From Gammaproteobacteria bacterium (GTDB taxonomy: Bacteria; Pseudomonadota; Gammaproteobacteria; Pseudomonadales; Pseudohongiellaceae), in contig JAWKZW010000001.1 in the NCBI GenBank assembly GCA_041395725.1, forward strand, positions 1,674,001 through 1,738,000: a stretch of 64,000 bases of DNA. Reading direction: 5' to 3'. The translations under genes were made by a program, and so were the position numbers. The notes beneath the pieces were generated by a model. The model saw only the letters and a program-made list of their open reading frames with translations, did not search any database and was not told the DNA's origin. The stretch's first letter is position 1. Each line of letters opens with the position of its first letter. Positions 45,305 through 53,467 of the stretch are shown here, piece after piece.

Positions 45305-45883
45305 ATGTTACAGCAACCGGATCTTATAACCACACGCCTGCGACTGAGGCCTTTCCAGCTTGAGGACGGGCCCGTCGTGCAGCGCCTGGCCGGTGCCTGG
45401 GAGATCGCCGACACCACGGCGAACATTCCCCATCCTTACGAGGACGGTATGGCGGAGTCCTGGATTGCCGGCCACGCCGATGCTTTCAAGACTGGTGAGC
45501 AGGTCACTTTTGCCATCACGCTGCATGCCAGCGATCAGCCGCTGGGCGCCATCGGGCTGATGCTGGAGAGCGGATACCTGGGTGAGCTGGGCTACTGGAT
45601 AGGGCTGCCCTATTGGGGGCAGGGATTCTGCACCGAGGCCGGCCGTTCGGTGGTAGAGTACGCTTTTGGCGAGCTGGGTCTGCAACGGGTCTTTGCCCGC
45701 GCGCTGCGGCGGAATCAGGCGTCGCAGCGGGTGCTGCAGAAGTTAGGCATGCGTCATGAAGGTACCTTGCGCCAGCAACTGCTTAAATGGGGCAAACCTG
45801 AAGACGTCGATCTGTTTGGCGTGCTTAAGTCTGAACACAGGCCGGCCGGTGATGGTTTTCCAGGACTACCGCCCGGCAAGTGA
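45305..45883 (+). CDS. GNAT-family N-acetyltransferase, RimJ/RimL type
   Basis: A 192-residue cytoplasmic acetyltransferase. The N-terminal LITTRLRLRPFQLEDGPVVQ is typical of the RimJ/RimL-like subfamily, and the acetyl-CoA region includes GYWIGLPYWGQGFCTEAGRSVVEYAF and RRNQASQRVLQKLGMRHEGTLR. The target (a protein N-terminus, amino acid or small amine) cannot be deduced. After its TGA the same frame stays open and coding-like for 91 more codons; see the next feature. Confidence 0.9.
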   Translation: MLQQPDLITTRLRLRPFQLEDGPVVQRLAGAWEIADTTANIPHPYEDGMAESWIAGHADAFKTGEQVTFAITLHASDQPLGAIGLMLESGYLGELGYWIGLPYWGQGFCTEAGRSVVEYAFGELGLQRVFARALRRNQASQRVLQKLGMRHEGTLRQQLLKWGKPEDVDLFGVLKSEHRPAGDGFPGLPPGK

Positions 45884-46159
45884 GTCTGGAGGCAGCCCTC
45901 GGAAGAACTGCAGAACCTGGCCTCGCGCATTGATACCACGGCCATCGATGATCCCCGCCTGCGTGAGCAGCTTGATCAGCTGAACCAGCGCCTGATGGGG
46001 CTGAATCAGCTGGTGGAAAGCACGACATCCAACACCGACAAGGTGGCGACTCTGTCACAGACCGTACAGGACGACTTTGTGCGGTTGAAATCCCGATCAG
46101 ACGGCAGCATTGACAGTGTGCCGGACCTGCTGCTGGGCAGCGCCCGTCTCAGTCAGTGA
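45884..46159 (+). pseudogene. Coding-like remnant in frame after the GNAT stop
   Basis: Directly after the GNAT TGA the same frame runs 91 codons to a TGA at 46157-46159. The peptide (SEELQNLASRIDTTAIDDPR and LREQLDQLNQRLMGLNQLVE, then a Ser/Asp-rich tail) looks like a genuine helical, coiled-coil-forming domain with coding-type composition and G/C at third positions. There is no start codon before an internal ATG and no ribosome-binding site. It is most likely the 3' remnant of a deleted gene; stop-codon readthrough is an alternative. It overlaps the tail of the next gene by 11 bases. Confidence 0.5.
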
Positions 46160-47186
46160 TGCCGAATTCTTCGTAGACTTCCAATGTACGGGCACCAGCC
46201 AATGACCCCGGCATGGAGTAGTTGCCCTCGTGGCAGCCGTATTCATAGAGTCCATCGTCGGTGGCGTAGAAGCTCAGTTCGGCAGTCCAGGGCTGGCGGT
46301 ACAGATTACTGTCTTCAACGCTGAACTGGTACAGCATTTCAGCATCGGAATAGCGGCTGAAGCGTTCGATAATACGCCCCTGCTTGGTAATGGACACCGT
46401 GCTCTGGCTGAGCTGCTGCGGGTTGATGTTAACGGTTTCCACCACCAGCTCGTTGCCTTCGTACCAGCCAACAGAATCCCCGAACCAGGGCTCGTGAACG
46501 GCTGGCCGGCGATTGGCCCGCGCCTCAGCGGGGGTATCAAAAACTGGAATGATACGCGCGTCGTGGACCATCTCAACGAGGATGGTTACGTACTTGTCGG
46601 TCTGCACAAACTGATAGGTATTGTTGTAGAGCGCTCCCATCATGCCGGGCCCGGCTTTATTCCCGAACCCCAGCAGGCAACGCTCTGAATTCGGGAACGC
46701 CTCCGGCCCGCGGAAGTCCGCGACACCGGTGGCATAGCGGGAGCCGAAACTGGCGCGTTCGAAGTCGAAACGGGGATTGTCCAGCCAGGGTACGCGGCCG
46801 TTGGCGGGTTCGATGATGTAAGAGGTCCGGAATTCGCCCTTGACCTGGGCCAGATTGGAGCCGGGATCCACCCAGAAATTGTTGTAAGCCCTGACACCAA
46901 AATCTGACGCCCCTTCATCGGGGATGTCATTGATTCCGTCGCCTTCGTCCAGGCCTCCTTCAATGCCCGCGATGGGAGTGCTGGCTGCTATTACCCGGGC
47001 CTCCTCGGCAGACACCACCAGTGTCTCGACACCTGCGGGGCGCTGCAGGCTGGTTAAGGATGCATTGGTCCAGATCCCTTCAAGATCAGGGCGCCCGGCG
47101 TCCTGGGCCTGGGCCGGGAGCGCAAAAACTGCGAGACCGAGCGCAAACCAGCAGGCTTTTTGTATATCAGGTTGAGTTGGTCCCAT
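46149..47186 (-). CDS. Secreted protein of unknown function
   Basis: I do not recognise the family. The 345-residue product has a signal peptide (about 1-28, ACWFALGLAVFALPAQAQ) and then DLEGIWTNASLTSLQRPAG, a pattern seen in exported proteins of marine gammaproteobacteria. The C-terminal part (RFSRYSDAEMLYQFSVED, YEYGCHEGNYSM) looks like a compact, Tyr- and Trp-containing beta-rich domain. AAGGAG before the ATG supports the start. It lies next to an alpha-hydroxy-acid oxidase gene on the same strand, in the exported catabolic region. No enzymatic motif was found. Confidence 0.7.
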   Translation of the reverse strand: MGPTQPDIQKACWFALGLAVFALPAQAQDAGRPDLEGIWTNASLTSLQRPAGVETLVVSAEEARVIAASTPIAGIEGGLDEGDGINDIPDEGASDFGVRAYNNFWVDPGSNLAQVKGEFRTSYIIEPANGRVPWLDNPRFDFERASFGSRYATGVADFRGPEAFPNSERCLLGFGNKAGPGMMGALYNNTYQFVQTDKYVTILVEMVHDARIIPVFDTPAEARANRRPAVHEPWFGDSVGWYEGNELVVETVNINPQQLSQSTVSITKQGRIIERFSRYSDAEMLYQFSVEDSNLYRQPWTAELSFYATDDGLYEYGCHEGNYSMPGSLAGARTLEVYEEFGITD

Positions 47187-47493
47187 GACAGGGTGCTCCT
47201 TATTTTTATTGGTTTACGAGTATTGACGGGGAACGCCTATTCATACCCTGTACAGACTACGCGCAAACATCGCTATTCTCAACTGTCGGTTCTGGTAAGC
47301 CAGCCTGCTTTGTCAGGGACACTATGGGGCGGCACGCGGGACTATTCCCGACGCCAGTGAGCCTGGTGGATACCCGCGAAACCCGCCCGACAATGGGTGC
47401 TGAGCGCAGCAGGCAGCCCGGCTGCAGGGGAAACACACGACGATTCCTGATACGCAGGGTGTCCTGCAAAGCAGTTTGAAATGCGACCGGAGG
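47187..47493. other. Intergenic region, nothing recognised
   Basis: These 307 bases lie between two minus-strand genes. Apart from the AAGGAG ribosome-binding site next to 47186 I see no gene, repeat or clear terminator. Confidence 0.5.
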
Positions 47494-48648
47494 CTATCGG
47501 AAACGCAACATGGAGCGATTCAGTTGAGCCACGCTTGTCACGCCCATCAGCTTCATGTCCCTTTCGATTTCCAGCTTCAGGTTGTTCAATGCCCGCTCCA
47601 CGCCGGGCTGCCCGGCGGCAGCGAGGGCATACAGATAGAGCCGGCCGCCGGAGCAGGCCCTGGCGCCCGCCGCCAGGGCTTTGATCACATGAGTGCCGCG
47701 GCGAATGCCACCATCGAGTATGACATCGATCTGGTCACCGACAGCATCGCTGATCTCGGCAATCTGGTCGAAGGGTGACCTGGAGCCATCCAGCTGACGA
47801 CCGCCGTGATTGGAGATCATTATGGCATCGGCCCCGATGTCGACCGCTTTGCGGGCGTCCTCCACACTCATGATGCCTTTGAGGCAGAAAGGTCCTCCCC
47901 ACCTGGTTTTCAGCGCCTCAGCGTCACTCCAGCTCATGGTCTGATCCAGCATCGAGGCGAAATAGTCACCGATTGAAACAGCGACATTGGAGCCCTGCTG
48001 AACAAAGTCCTTCAGCTCTGCCAGTTCAAATGACTCACCAAAAAAGTAGTCGAAAGTCCAGCCCGGATGGGTAGCAAAACTCATCAGGCTGCGCAAAGTC
48101 AGTCTGGGCGGGGAAGTAAACCCGGTGTAAAGATCCCGCTCCCGGTTGCCCCCGGTAATAGTGTCCACGGTCAGGGCCAGGGCATTGAATCCCGCCGCCT
48201 GGGCCCGTTCGACCATGGCGTCATTGAGGCCACGATCCTTGTGAAAGTAGAACTGGAACATTTTTGGCGTGGAGATCATTTCGCCAATTTCTTTCAGCGC
48301 AACAGTACCCAGAGCCGACACGCCGAACATGGTGCCGAATTTTTCTGCCGCCCGCGCCACCGCCCGCTCGCCATCGCGATGAAACAGCCGTTGCAGGGCG
48401 GTAGGTGAACAGAACACCGGCATCTGCAGTTTCTGCCCCATGACAGTAACTGACATGTCCACTTCTTCTACCCCTGCCAGTACCCGGGGGACCAGGTCGC
48501 ACTCCTCGAAGGCGCTGGTGTTACGCCGATAGGTCACTTCGTCGTCCGCTGCACCGTCAATGTAGTGGAAGATCGGACCAGGGAGACGCTGTTTTGCCAG
48601 AAGGCGCAGGTCATGAACATTGTGGCAGTTGTTGAGGCGTCGGAACAT
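47494..48648 (-). CDS. FMN-dependent alpha-hydroxy-acid oxidase (LldD-like)
   Basis: A 384-residue TIM-barrel flavoprotein of the L-lactate dehydrogenase/glycolate oxidase family. The active site motif SNHGGRQLDG with the catalytic His, the FMN phosphate-binding DGGIRRGTHVIKALAAGA and the N-terminal LPGPIFHYIDGAADDE are intact. The frame is open to 48759, but the ATG at 48648 (MFRRLNNCHNVHDLRLLAKQ) has AGGA before it and matches family N-termini. L-lactate or another 2-hydroxy acid is the likely substrate; the specific one is unknown. Confidence 0.92.
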   Translation of the reverse strand: MFRRLNNCHNVHDLRLLAKQRLPGPIFHYIDGAADDEVTYRRNTSAFEECDLVPRVLAGVEEVDMSVTVMGQKLQMPVFCSPTALQRLFHRDGERAVARAAEKFGTMFGVSALGTVALKEIGEMISTPKMFQFYFHKDRGLNDAMVERAQAAGFNALALTVDTITGGNRERDLYTGFTSPPRLTLRSLMSFATHPGWTFDYFFGESFELAELKDFVQQGSNVAVSIGDYFASMLDQTMSWSDAEALKTRWGGPFCLKGIMSVEDARKAVDIGADAIMISNHGGRQLDGSRSPFDQIAEISDAVGDQIDVILDGGIRRGTHVIKALAAGARACSGGRLYLYALAAAGQPGVERALNNLKLEIERDMKLMGVTSVAQLNRSMLRFR

Positions 48649-48814
48649 GTTGGCTGTCCTGCTGAAAAATAGAATCAAGTCTAGCGCTAATCCGGCAGGG
48701 AGGAAAACATTCTGGAGAACCGGGTTCCCAAGCCTGATCGACGGCAAAACGGCGCTCACCTGGGTTGAATCTACCTATCGGACCTGCGTCAGGCGTGGTG
48801 TTCCTCAGCTTTTA

Positions 48815-48830
48815 CCCCTACACTTAGGGG
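48815..48830. promoter_or_regulatory. Palindrome in the divergent gap, possible operator
   Basis: CCCCTACACTTAGGGG is a perfect 6-bp inverted repeat with a 4-base spacer, 35 bases before the methyltransferase start and in the divergent gap with the oxidase gene. It could be an operator or a leader hairpin. No second copy was seen in this window. Confidence 0.35.
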
Positions 48831-48865
48831 CCCTGCCTATTAATAACAAACGTTGGGACAAGTAA

Positions 48866-49630
48866 ATGAACACAATCAAGAAACTCTTTATACCCCTGGT
48901 CGGTGTCGGATTACTGGCAGCCAGCCTGGGACTGAATGCCCAGCCCGCTACCGCCGACCTGGTCGGCAATGCCCTGATCCATGGTGATCGACCAGCAGCC
49001 GACGCTGCGGACGACGCACGACGCATGCCCCTCGAAGTATTGGCATTTGCCGGGCTGCAGCCGGGCATGACAGTCTTCGAATTGGAAGCGGGCGGAGGTT
49101 ACTACACGGAGATCATGAGTCGTGCAGTAGGGCCTGCCGGAGCGGTAATCATGCACAATCCACCGTCGTTCGACAGTTTTCTCGGTGATTCCGTTGCCCA
49201 GCGCGTGGCAAACGACCGGCTGCCCAACGTGCGCGTGACCCGGACCAATTTTGATGTGCTGGAAGCGCCGGATAATTCCGTCGACATGGTGACCTGGATT
49301 CTGGGACCTCACGAACTGGGCTATGCCCCCGATGGAGAATCCCTGGGCGATGCGGAAACCGCGTTTGCCGAAATCAGCCGTGTCCTGAAACCCGGTGGGC
49401 TGTTCCTGGCCATTGACCATATCGGCCCGCCGGGCTCAGGTGTGGAAGTGGGTGGTACCCTGCACCGAATCCGTGAAGAGGTGGTGACCGGCTACGCTGC
49501 AGCCGTGGGGCTGGAGATGGTGCGTAACTCAAATCTGCACAGGAACGACGCAGACCCCCTGGATAACAGTGTTTTTGACCCATCGATACAGGGTCAGACC
49601 AGCAAGTTCGTGGCGTTATATCGAAAATAA
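48866..49630 (+). CDS. Exported class I methyltransferase-like protein
   Basis: A 254-residue protein with a clear signal peptide (about 1-25, FIPLVGVGLLAASLGLNAQ) before a Rossmann methyltransferase fold: motif I FELEAGGGYYTEIM, then DNSVDMVTWILG and ISRVLKPGGLFLAIDH. It resembles the predicted methyltransferases of COG4798. A SAM-binding domain outside the cytoplasm is puzzling because SAM is not known there, so it may bind another ligand. The NIPSNAP gene follows after 45 bp. Confidence 0.82.
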   Translation: MNTIKKLFIPLVGVGLLAASLGLNAQPATADLVGNALIHGDRPAADAADDARRMPLEVLAFAGLQPGMTVFELEAGGGYYTEIMSRAVGPAGAVIMHNPPSFDSFLGDSVAQRVANDRLPNVRVTRTNFDVLEAPDNSVDMVTWILGPHELGYAPDGESLGDAETAFAEISRVLKPGGLFLAIDHIGPPGSGVEVGGTLHRIREEVVTGYAAAVGLEMVRNSNLHRNDADPLDNSVFDPSIQGQTSKFVALYRK

Positions 49631-49675
49631 GAAATTATCTGAATTACCTGTTAACAATATGCGAAGGAGATAATA

Positions 49676-50140
49676 ATGAAAAACCTTTTAGTGGCCTTGA
49701 TACCAACTCTATTGCTTGCCTTTGGCAGTGCTGCCTCTGCCCAGCAGGCGCCGGCTCCCTGCGGTCCTGCCGGCCAGCTGCCCGCCGATTTAGCCGCGGA
49801 CGTGGCGGAGGATGCACGCTGTTTCGAGCTGCGCATGTACACCGCACAGCCAGACGAAAATGGCAATCATGGCATCGGTGAGCTGCATCAGCGTTTTCGT
49901 GAGCAGGAAGTGGGTATTTTTGAACGCCTGGGCGCTGAAGTAATCGCCGTCTGGCAACGGCTGGACGATCCCAACACCCTGGTGTGGATGCTGGCCTATC
50001 GTGACCGCGCCCACCGCACCGAAGTCTGGGATGCATTCCGTACCGATGCGGAGTGGTTGGCGCTGCGCGAGAAGTACCCGGTTCAGGTGTCTGCTGAAGT
50101 CTACATGATGAGCAACACCGATTATTCAAACCTGAAGTAG
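49676..50140 (+). CDS. Exported NIPSNAP-domain protein
   Basis: A 154-residue protein with a signal peptide (about 1-23, LLVALIPTLLLAFGSAASAQ) and one NIPSNAP domain (about 43-145; CFELRMYTAQP, WQRLDDPNTLVWMLAYRDRAHR). NIPSNAP folds as a dimeric alpha/beta barrel; roles in bacteria are poorly known. GAAGGAG precedes the ATG. It probably forms an operon with the methyltransferase-like gene. Confidence 0.85.
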   Translation: MKNLLVALIPTLLLAFGSAASAQQAPAPCGPAGQLPADLAADVAEDARCFELRMYTAQPDENGNHGIGELHQRFREQEVGIFERLGAEVIAVWQRLDDPNTLVWMLAYRDRAHRTEVWDAFRTDAEWLALREKYPVQVSAEVYMMSNTDYSNLK

Positions 50141-50488
50141 TCCGAAAATCGCGAGCTGCGGGGCACAGTCTGACTGCTGCCCCTTGCGAGCGTCTGCCAT
50201 ACAGGTCAGCGCAATCTCGGTTATGTAACAGTTTCTACCTGCAGTCCAATTGAGTTTTCCTGTCAGACATCGTTTCGCTATTACAGAGCCGGGCAGGGTG
50301 GCAGTTCATTTTGAGCGCACTAACCTCTGCAACGGGAACCGGCAGGCTCGCACAGAGCGCCGCGGTAATAGACCAAAGGTTCCTTAATCACAGATTTTCC
50401 TTCACAGAGGGTTGATTATAAGGAGATCGCTTTTCAGAGGCTCCTTGACAAAAGACCCTTCAGCTTTCCAGATGAGGCCGAATTAACG
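50141..50488. other. Intergenic region with repeat copies
   Basis: The 348 bases before the large amidohydrolase gene contain a hairpin after the NIPSNAP stop (GGGGCA 50160-50165 with TGCCCC 50178-50183), a degenerate copy of the dispersed repeat near 50349-50383 and a clean core TCAGAGGCTCC at 50434-50444. No gene is apparent. Confidence 0.6.
50434..50444 (+). repeat. Dispersed repeat core TCAGAGGCTCC, clean copy
   Basis: An intact core 44 bases before the amidohydrolase start. A further, degenerate arm (CAGAGC...GGTAAT...AGG(T)TCC) stands about 60 bases upstream in the same orientation. Confidence 0.55.
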
Positions 50489-53464
50489 ATGAATTCTCTT
50501 CCAATTGCCGGATTGCCAGGCAGGAAACAGCGTCTGGCCATCGTAGTCAGCGTCGCCACCGGGCTGATTTCGGCCGCTCTCGGGGCTTATGGGCAGGACA
50601 ATTTCACTCCCAACGGCGTTGCCGATAATCGCCGCGATGCCTTCGCGATCACCAATGCGCGTATTTACCAGTCTGGTGGCAACATTCTTGAGAACGGTAT
50701 GCTGCTGGTCAGTGAAGGGAAAATTGACCAGGTGGGTGTTGATGGTGCAGTACCTTCCGGCTATTTCGAAATCGATGTGGCGGGTCGCTATGTGTATCCG
50801 GGGCTGATCGATATCTATACGGATTACGGGCTGCCGGCGCCGGACCGCGCTCAGGATAGCAACGGGGCGGCGGAAAATCTGTTCGCCACCGAGCAGGCGT
50901 TTTACGTTAACGACGCGATCAAGTCCCAGTTCCGCGCCAGCATGGTTTTCAGTCCCGATGAAGAGAGGCGACAGGCACTGCGTGAGATGGGTTTTTCCAC
51001 CGTGCTCAGTTTTCGCAGTGACGGCATCGCCCGCGGCACTTCATCGTTGGTTACGCTGGGTGACGAGAGAGCCAACCAGTCGGTGATCGTTCCCGATGCG
51101 GCTACCCACTACTCGCTGGACAAGGGCACCTCTGTGCAATCAGTGCCGGGATCGCTGATGGGGGCGATGGCGTTGCTGCGACAGACCTATCTGGATACGG
51201 AATGGTTCGCGGCACAGAGCCCCAGGCCTTTCACGGATGAATCGCTGGAAGCGCTGATTCGAAACCGGTCCCTGCCGCAGATTATGGAGGTGGATAACTG
51301 GCAGCTGGCCTTGACCATGGACCGGATCGGGGATGAGTTCTCGACTCAGTACATTCTCAAGACAGCCGGTGACAGTTACCAGCAGCTTGACCTGGTCCGG
51401 GCAACCGGTGCTTCCCTTATCGTGCCGATTGATTTTCCTGAGGCGCCTGCTGTTGAAGATGCGGTAGAAAGCGACGAAGTCTCTCTGGCTGATCTCAAGC
51501 ACTGGGAGCTGGCGCCTTATAACCCGGCCAGACTTGCAGAGGCTGGAATACGTTTTGCGATTACCAGTCATGGAGCCGGGGAAGAATTCTGGTCGAATCT
51601 GCGCGAGGCGGTAGAAAAAGGCTTGTCTGAATCCGCGGCGGTGGAGGCAGTTACCCTGCATCCCGCCCGCCTACTTGGCGTCGAGGACCGTGTCGGGCAA
51701 TTGATCCCTGGTGCACTGGCCAATTTCCTTATCACCTCGGGTCCCTTGATGGATGATGGCACCGTGCTGCTGGAGAACTGGATTCAGGGCCAGCGCTATC
51801 CCCTGGATGTCGACAAGTCGGACCGCTCAGGGCAGTATCGGCTGGCCGTTGGTGATCGCGTGTCGACCATGGAACTGTCCTTCCGGAATGGTGAGGCCAA
51901 TGCCAGCCTGACCGAATCTGACACCGTGGTCGACATCGAAGTCGATGACGAGTTCATCTCCCTTAACTATGTCAGTGACGACAACGGCAACAAGACGCGA
52001 CTCGCCGGCTGGCCGGACGGTGACGGTTGGCGCGGAAACGGCAACCTGCCCGGCGGTGCGTCCGTCAGCTGGTCGCTGTCCCGACTCGGAGACGTGGCCG
52101 TCGAGGAAGAGCGGGTAGCATCAGACAGTCTGGAAGACAGCCCTGGTGCAGTGATCTATCCCTTTGTGGCTTACGGGCGGGAATCCCTGCCGGCGCAACA
52201 GGACATGGTGATCAGAAACGCCACGGTCTGGACTAATGAAGCGGCCGGAATCGTGGTTACCGACGTGCTTGTCGAAGGAGGCAGAATCAGCGCGGTGGGG
52301 CCCGATCTGGCAGCGGGCAATGTGCTGGAGGTCGATGGCACCGGCAAGCATCTGACGCCGGGCATCATCGACGAACATTCCCATATCGCCCTTTTCAATA
52401 TCAATGAACGGGCCACCAACTCCGGCATGGTGCGCATGCCGGACGTGGTGAACTCCGAAAATATCAATATCTACCGCAACCTGGCCGGCGGTGTGGTTGC
52501 CGCCCAGCTATTGCACGGGTCCGCCAACCCCATTGGCGGACAGTCCGCGCTGATCAAGATGCGCTGGGGCAGGCCGCCGCAGGAACTGCTGATCGAAAAT
52601 GCCCCCAGGTTTATCAAGTTCGCCCTGGGAGAAAACGTCAAGCGCAGCAGCAACCCGGCGTCGGTCCGCTACCCGCAGACGCGCATGGGTGTGGAACAGG
52701 TCTTCGTTGATGCGTTCACCAATGCGCGAGCCTACGAAAAGGCCTGGAACGATTACAACAGCCTTTCCGGTGTGGCGCGCCGCAATACGCCAAGACCCCG
52801 CAGGGACCTGGTCCATGAAACCATGCTCGAGATATTGAATGGGGAACGTTATGTGACCGCCCATTCCTATGTGCAGTCGGAAATCAATATGCTGATGCAG
52901 GTGGCCGACAGTTTCGATTTCAATATCAATACCTTCACCCATATCCTCGAAGGTTACAAGGTAGCTGACAAAATGGCGCTGCATGGTGCCGGAGGTTCCA
53001 CTTTCTCTGATTGGTGGGGATACAAATGGGAAGTACGCTATGCGATACCTTATAACGCCGCTCTCATGCAGCAGGCCGGCGTGGTAGTGGCAATCAACTC
53101 GGATGACGCAGAGATGTCCCGGCGCCTGAATCAGGAAGCCGCCAAGGCGGTCAAGTACGGGGGTGTCAGCGAGGTGGATGCGATGAAAATGATCACGCTG
53201 AATCCCGCCAGGCTCCTCCACCTCGATGATCGCATGGGGAGCATCAGGGTTGGTAAGGATGCGGACCTGGTGCTGTGGTCCGATCACCCCTTGTCGGTTT
53301 ACGCGGTAGCGGAAACGACCTGGGTGGACGGTATCCCCTACTTTGACCTGGAGTCTGACCAGCAATTACGCACTGAAATCGCCGCCGAACGGGCCAGGCT
53401 GATCGCCAGGATAACCCGGGACAGCGCGGCGAACGGCAATGACAGCAGTGAAGAGGAGGAGTAG
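50489..53464 (+). CDS. Exported double amidohydrolase-family protein
   Basis: A 991-residue exported protein with a signal segment at about 17-36. It contains two successive amidohydrolase-like modules. The first (about 45-440) has the fold-typical VYPGLIDIYTDYG where HxH should stand, so its metal site is lost. The second (about 570-970) keeps GIIDEHSHIA (His630, His632), NSDDAEMSRR and the closing TLNPARLLHLDDRMGSIRVGKDADLVLWSDHPLS, so it may be active. Substrate unknown; imidazolonepropionase- and dipeptidase-like enzymes are relatives. The next gene starts four bases after the stop, so the two proteins are probably made together. Confidence 0.87.
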   Translation: MNSLPIAGLPGRKQRLAIVVSVATGLISAALGAYGQDNFTPNGVADNRRDAFAITNARIYQSGGNILENGMLLVSEGKIDQVGVDGAVPSGYFEIDVAGRYVYPGLIDIYTDYGLPAPDRAQDSNGAAENLFATEQAFYVNDAIKSQFRASMVFSPDEERRQALREMGFSTVLSFRSDGIARGTSSLVTLGDERANQSVIVPDAATHYSLDKGTSVQSVPGSLMGAMALLRQTYLDTEWFAAQSPRPFTDESLEALIRNRSLPQIMEVDNWQLALTMDRIGDEFSTQYILKTAGDSYQQLDLVRATGASLIVPIDFPEAPAVEDAVESDEVSLADLKHWELAPYNPARLAEAGIRFAITSHGAGEEFWSNLREAVEKGLSESAAVEAVTLHPARLLGVEDRVGQLIPGALANFLITSGPLMDDGTVLLENWIQGQRYPLDVDKSDRSGQYRLAVGDRVSTMELSFRNGEANASLTESDTVVDIEVDDEFISLNYVSDDNGNKTRLAGWPDGDGWRGNGNLPGGASVSWSLSRLGDVAVEEERVASDSLEDSPGAVIYPFVAYGRESLPAQQDMVIRNATVWTNEAAGIVVTDVLVEGGRISAVGPDLAAGNVLEVDGTGKHLTPGIIDEHSHIALFNINERATNSGMVRMPDVVNSENINIYRNLAGGVVAAQLLHGSANPIGGQSALIKMRWGRPPQELLIENAPRFIKFALGENVKRSSNPASVRYPQTRMGVEQVFVDAFTNARAYEKAWNDYNSLSGVARRNTPRPRRDLVHETMLEILNGERYVTAHSYVQSEINMLMQVADSFDFNINTFTHILEGYKVADKMALHGAGGSTFSDWWGYKWEVRYAIPYNAALMQQAGVVVAINSDDAEMSRRLNQEAAKAVKYGGVSEVDAMKMITLNPARLLHLDDRMGSIRVGKDADLVLWSDHPLSVYAVAETTWVDGIPYFDLESDQQLRTEIAAERARLIARITRDSAANGNDSSEEEE

Positions 53465-53467
53465 GGC

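Noticed and set aside
50489..53464. Interpretation of the 991-residue ORF as two genes accidentally fused
   Set aside because: The frame is continuous, has one signal peptide at the start and a linker domain between the modules, so a genuine two-module protein is simpler.
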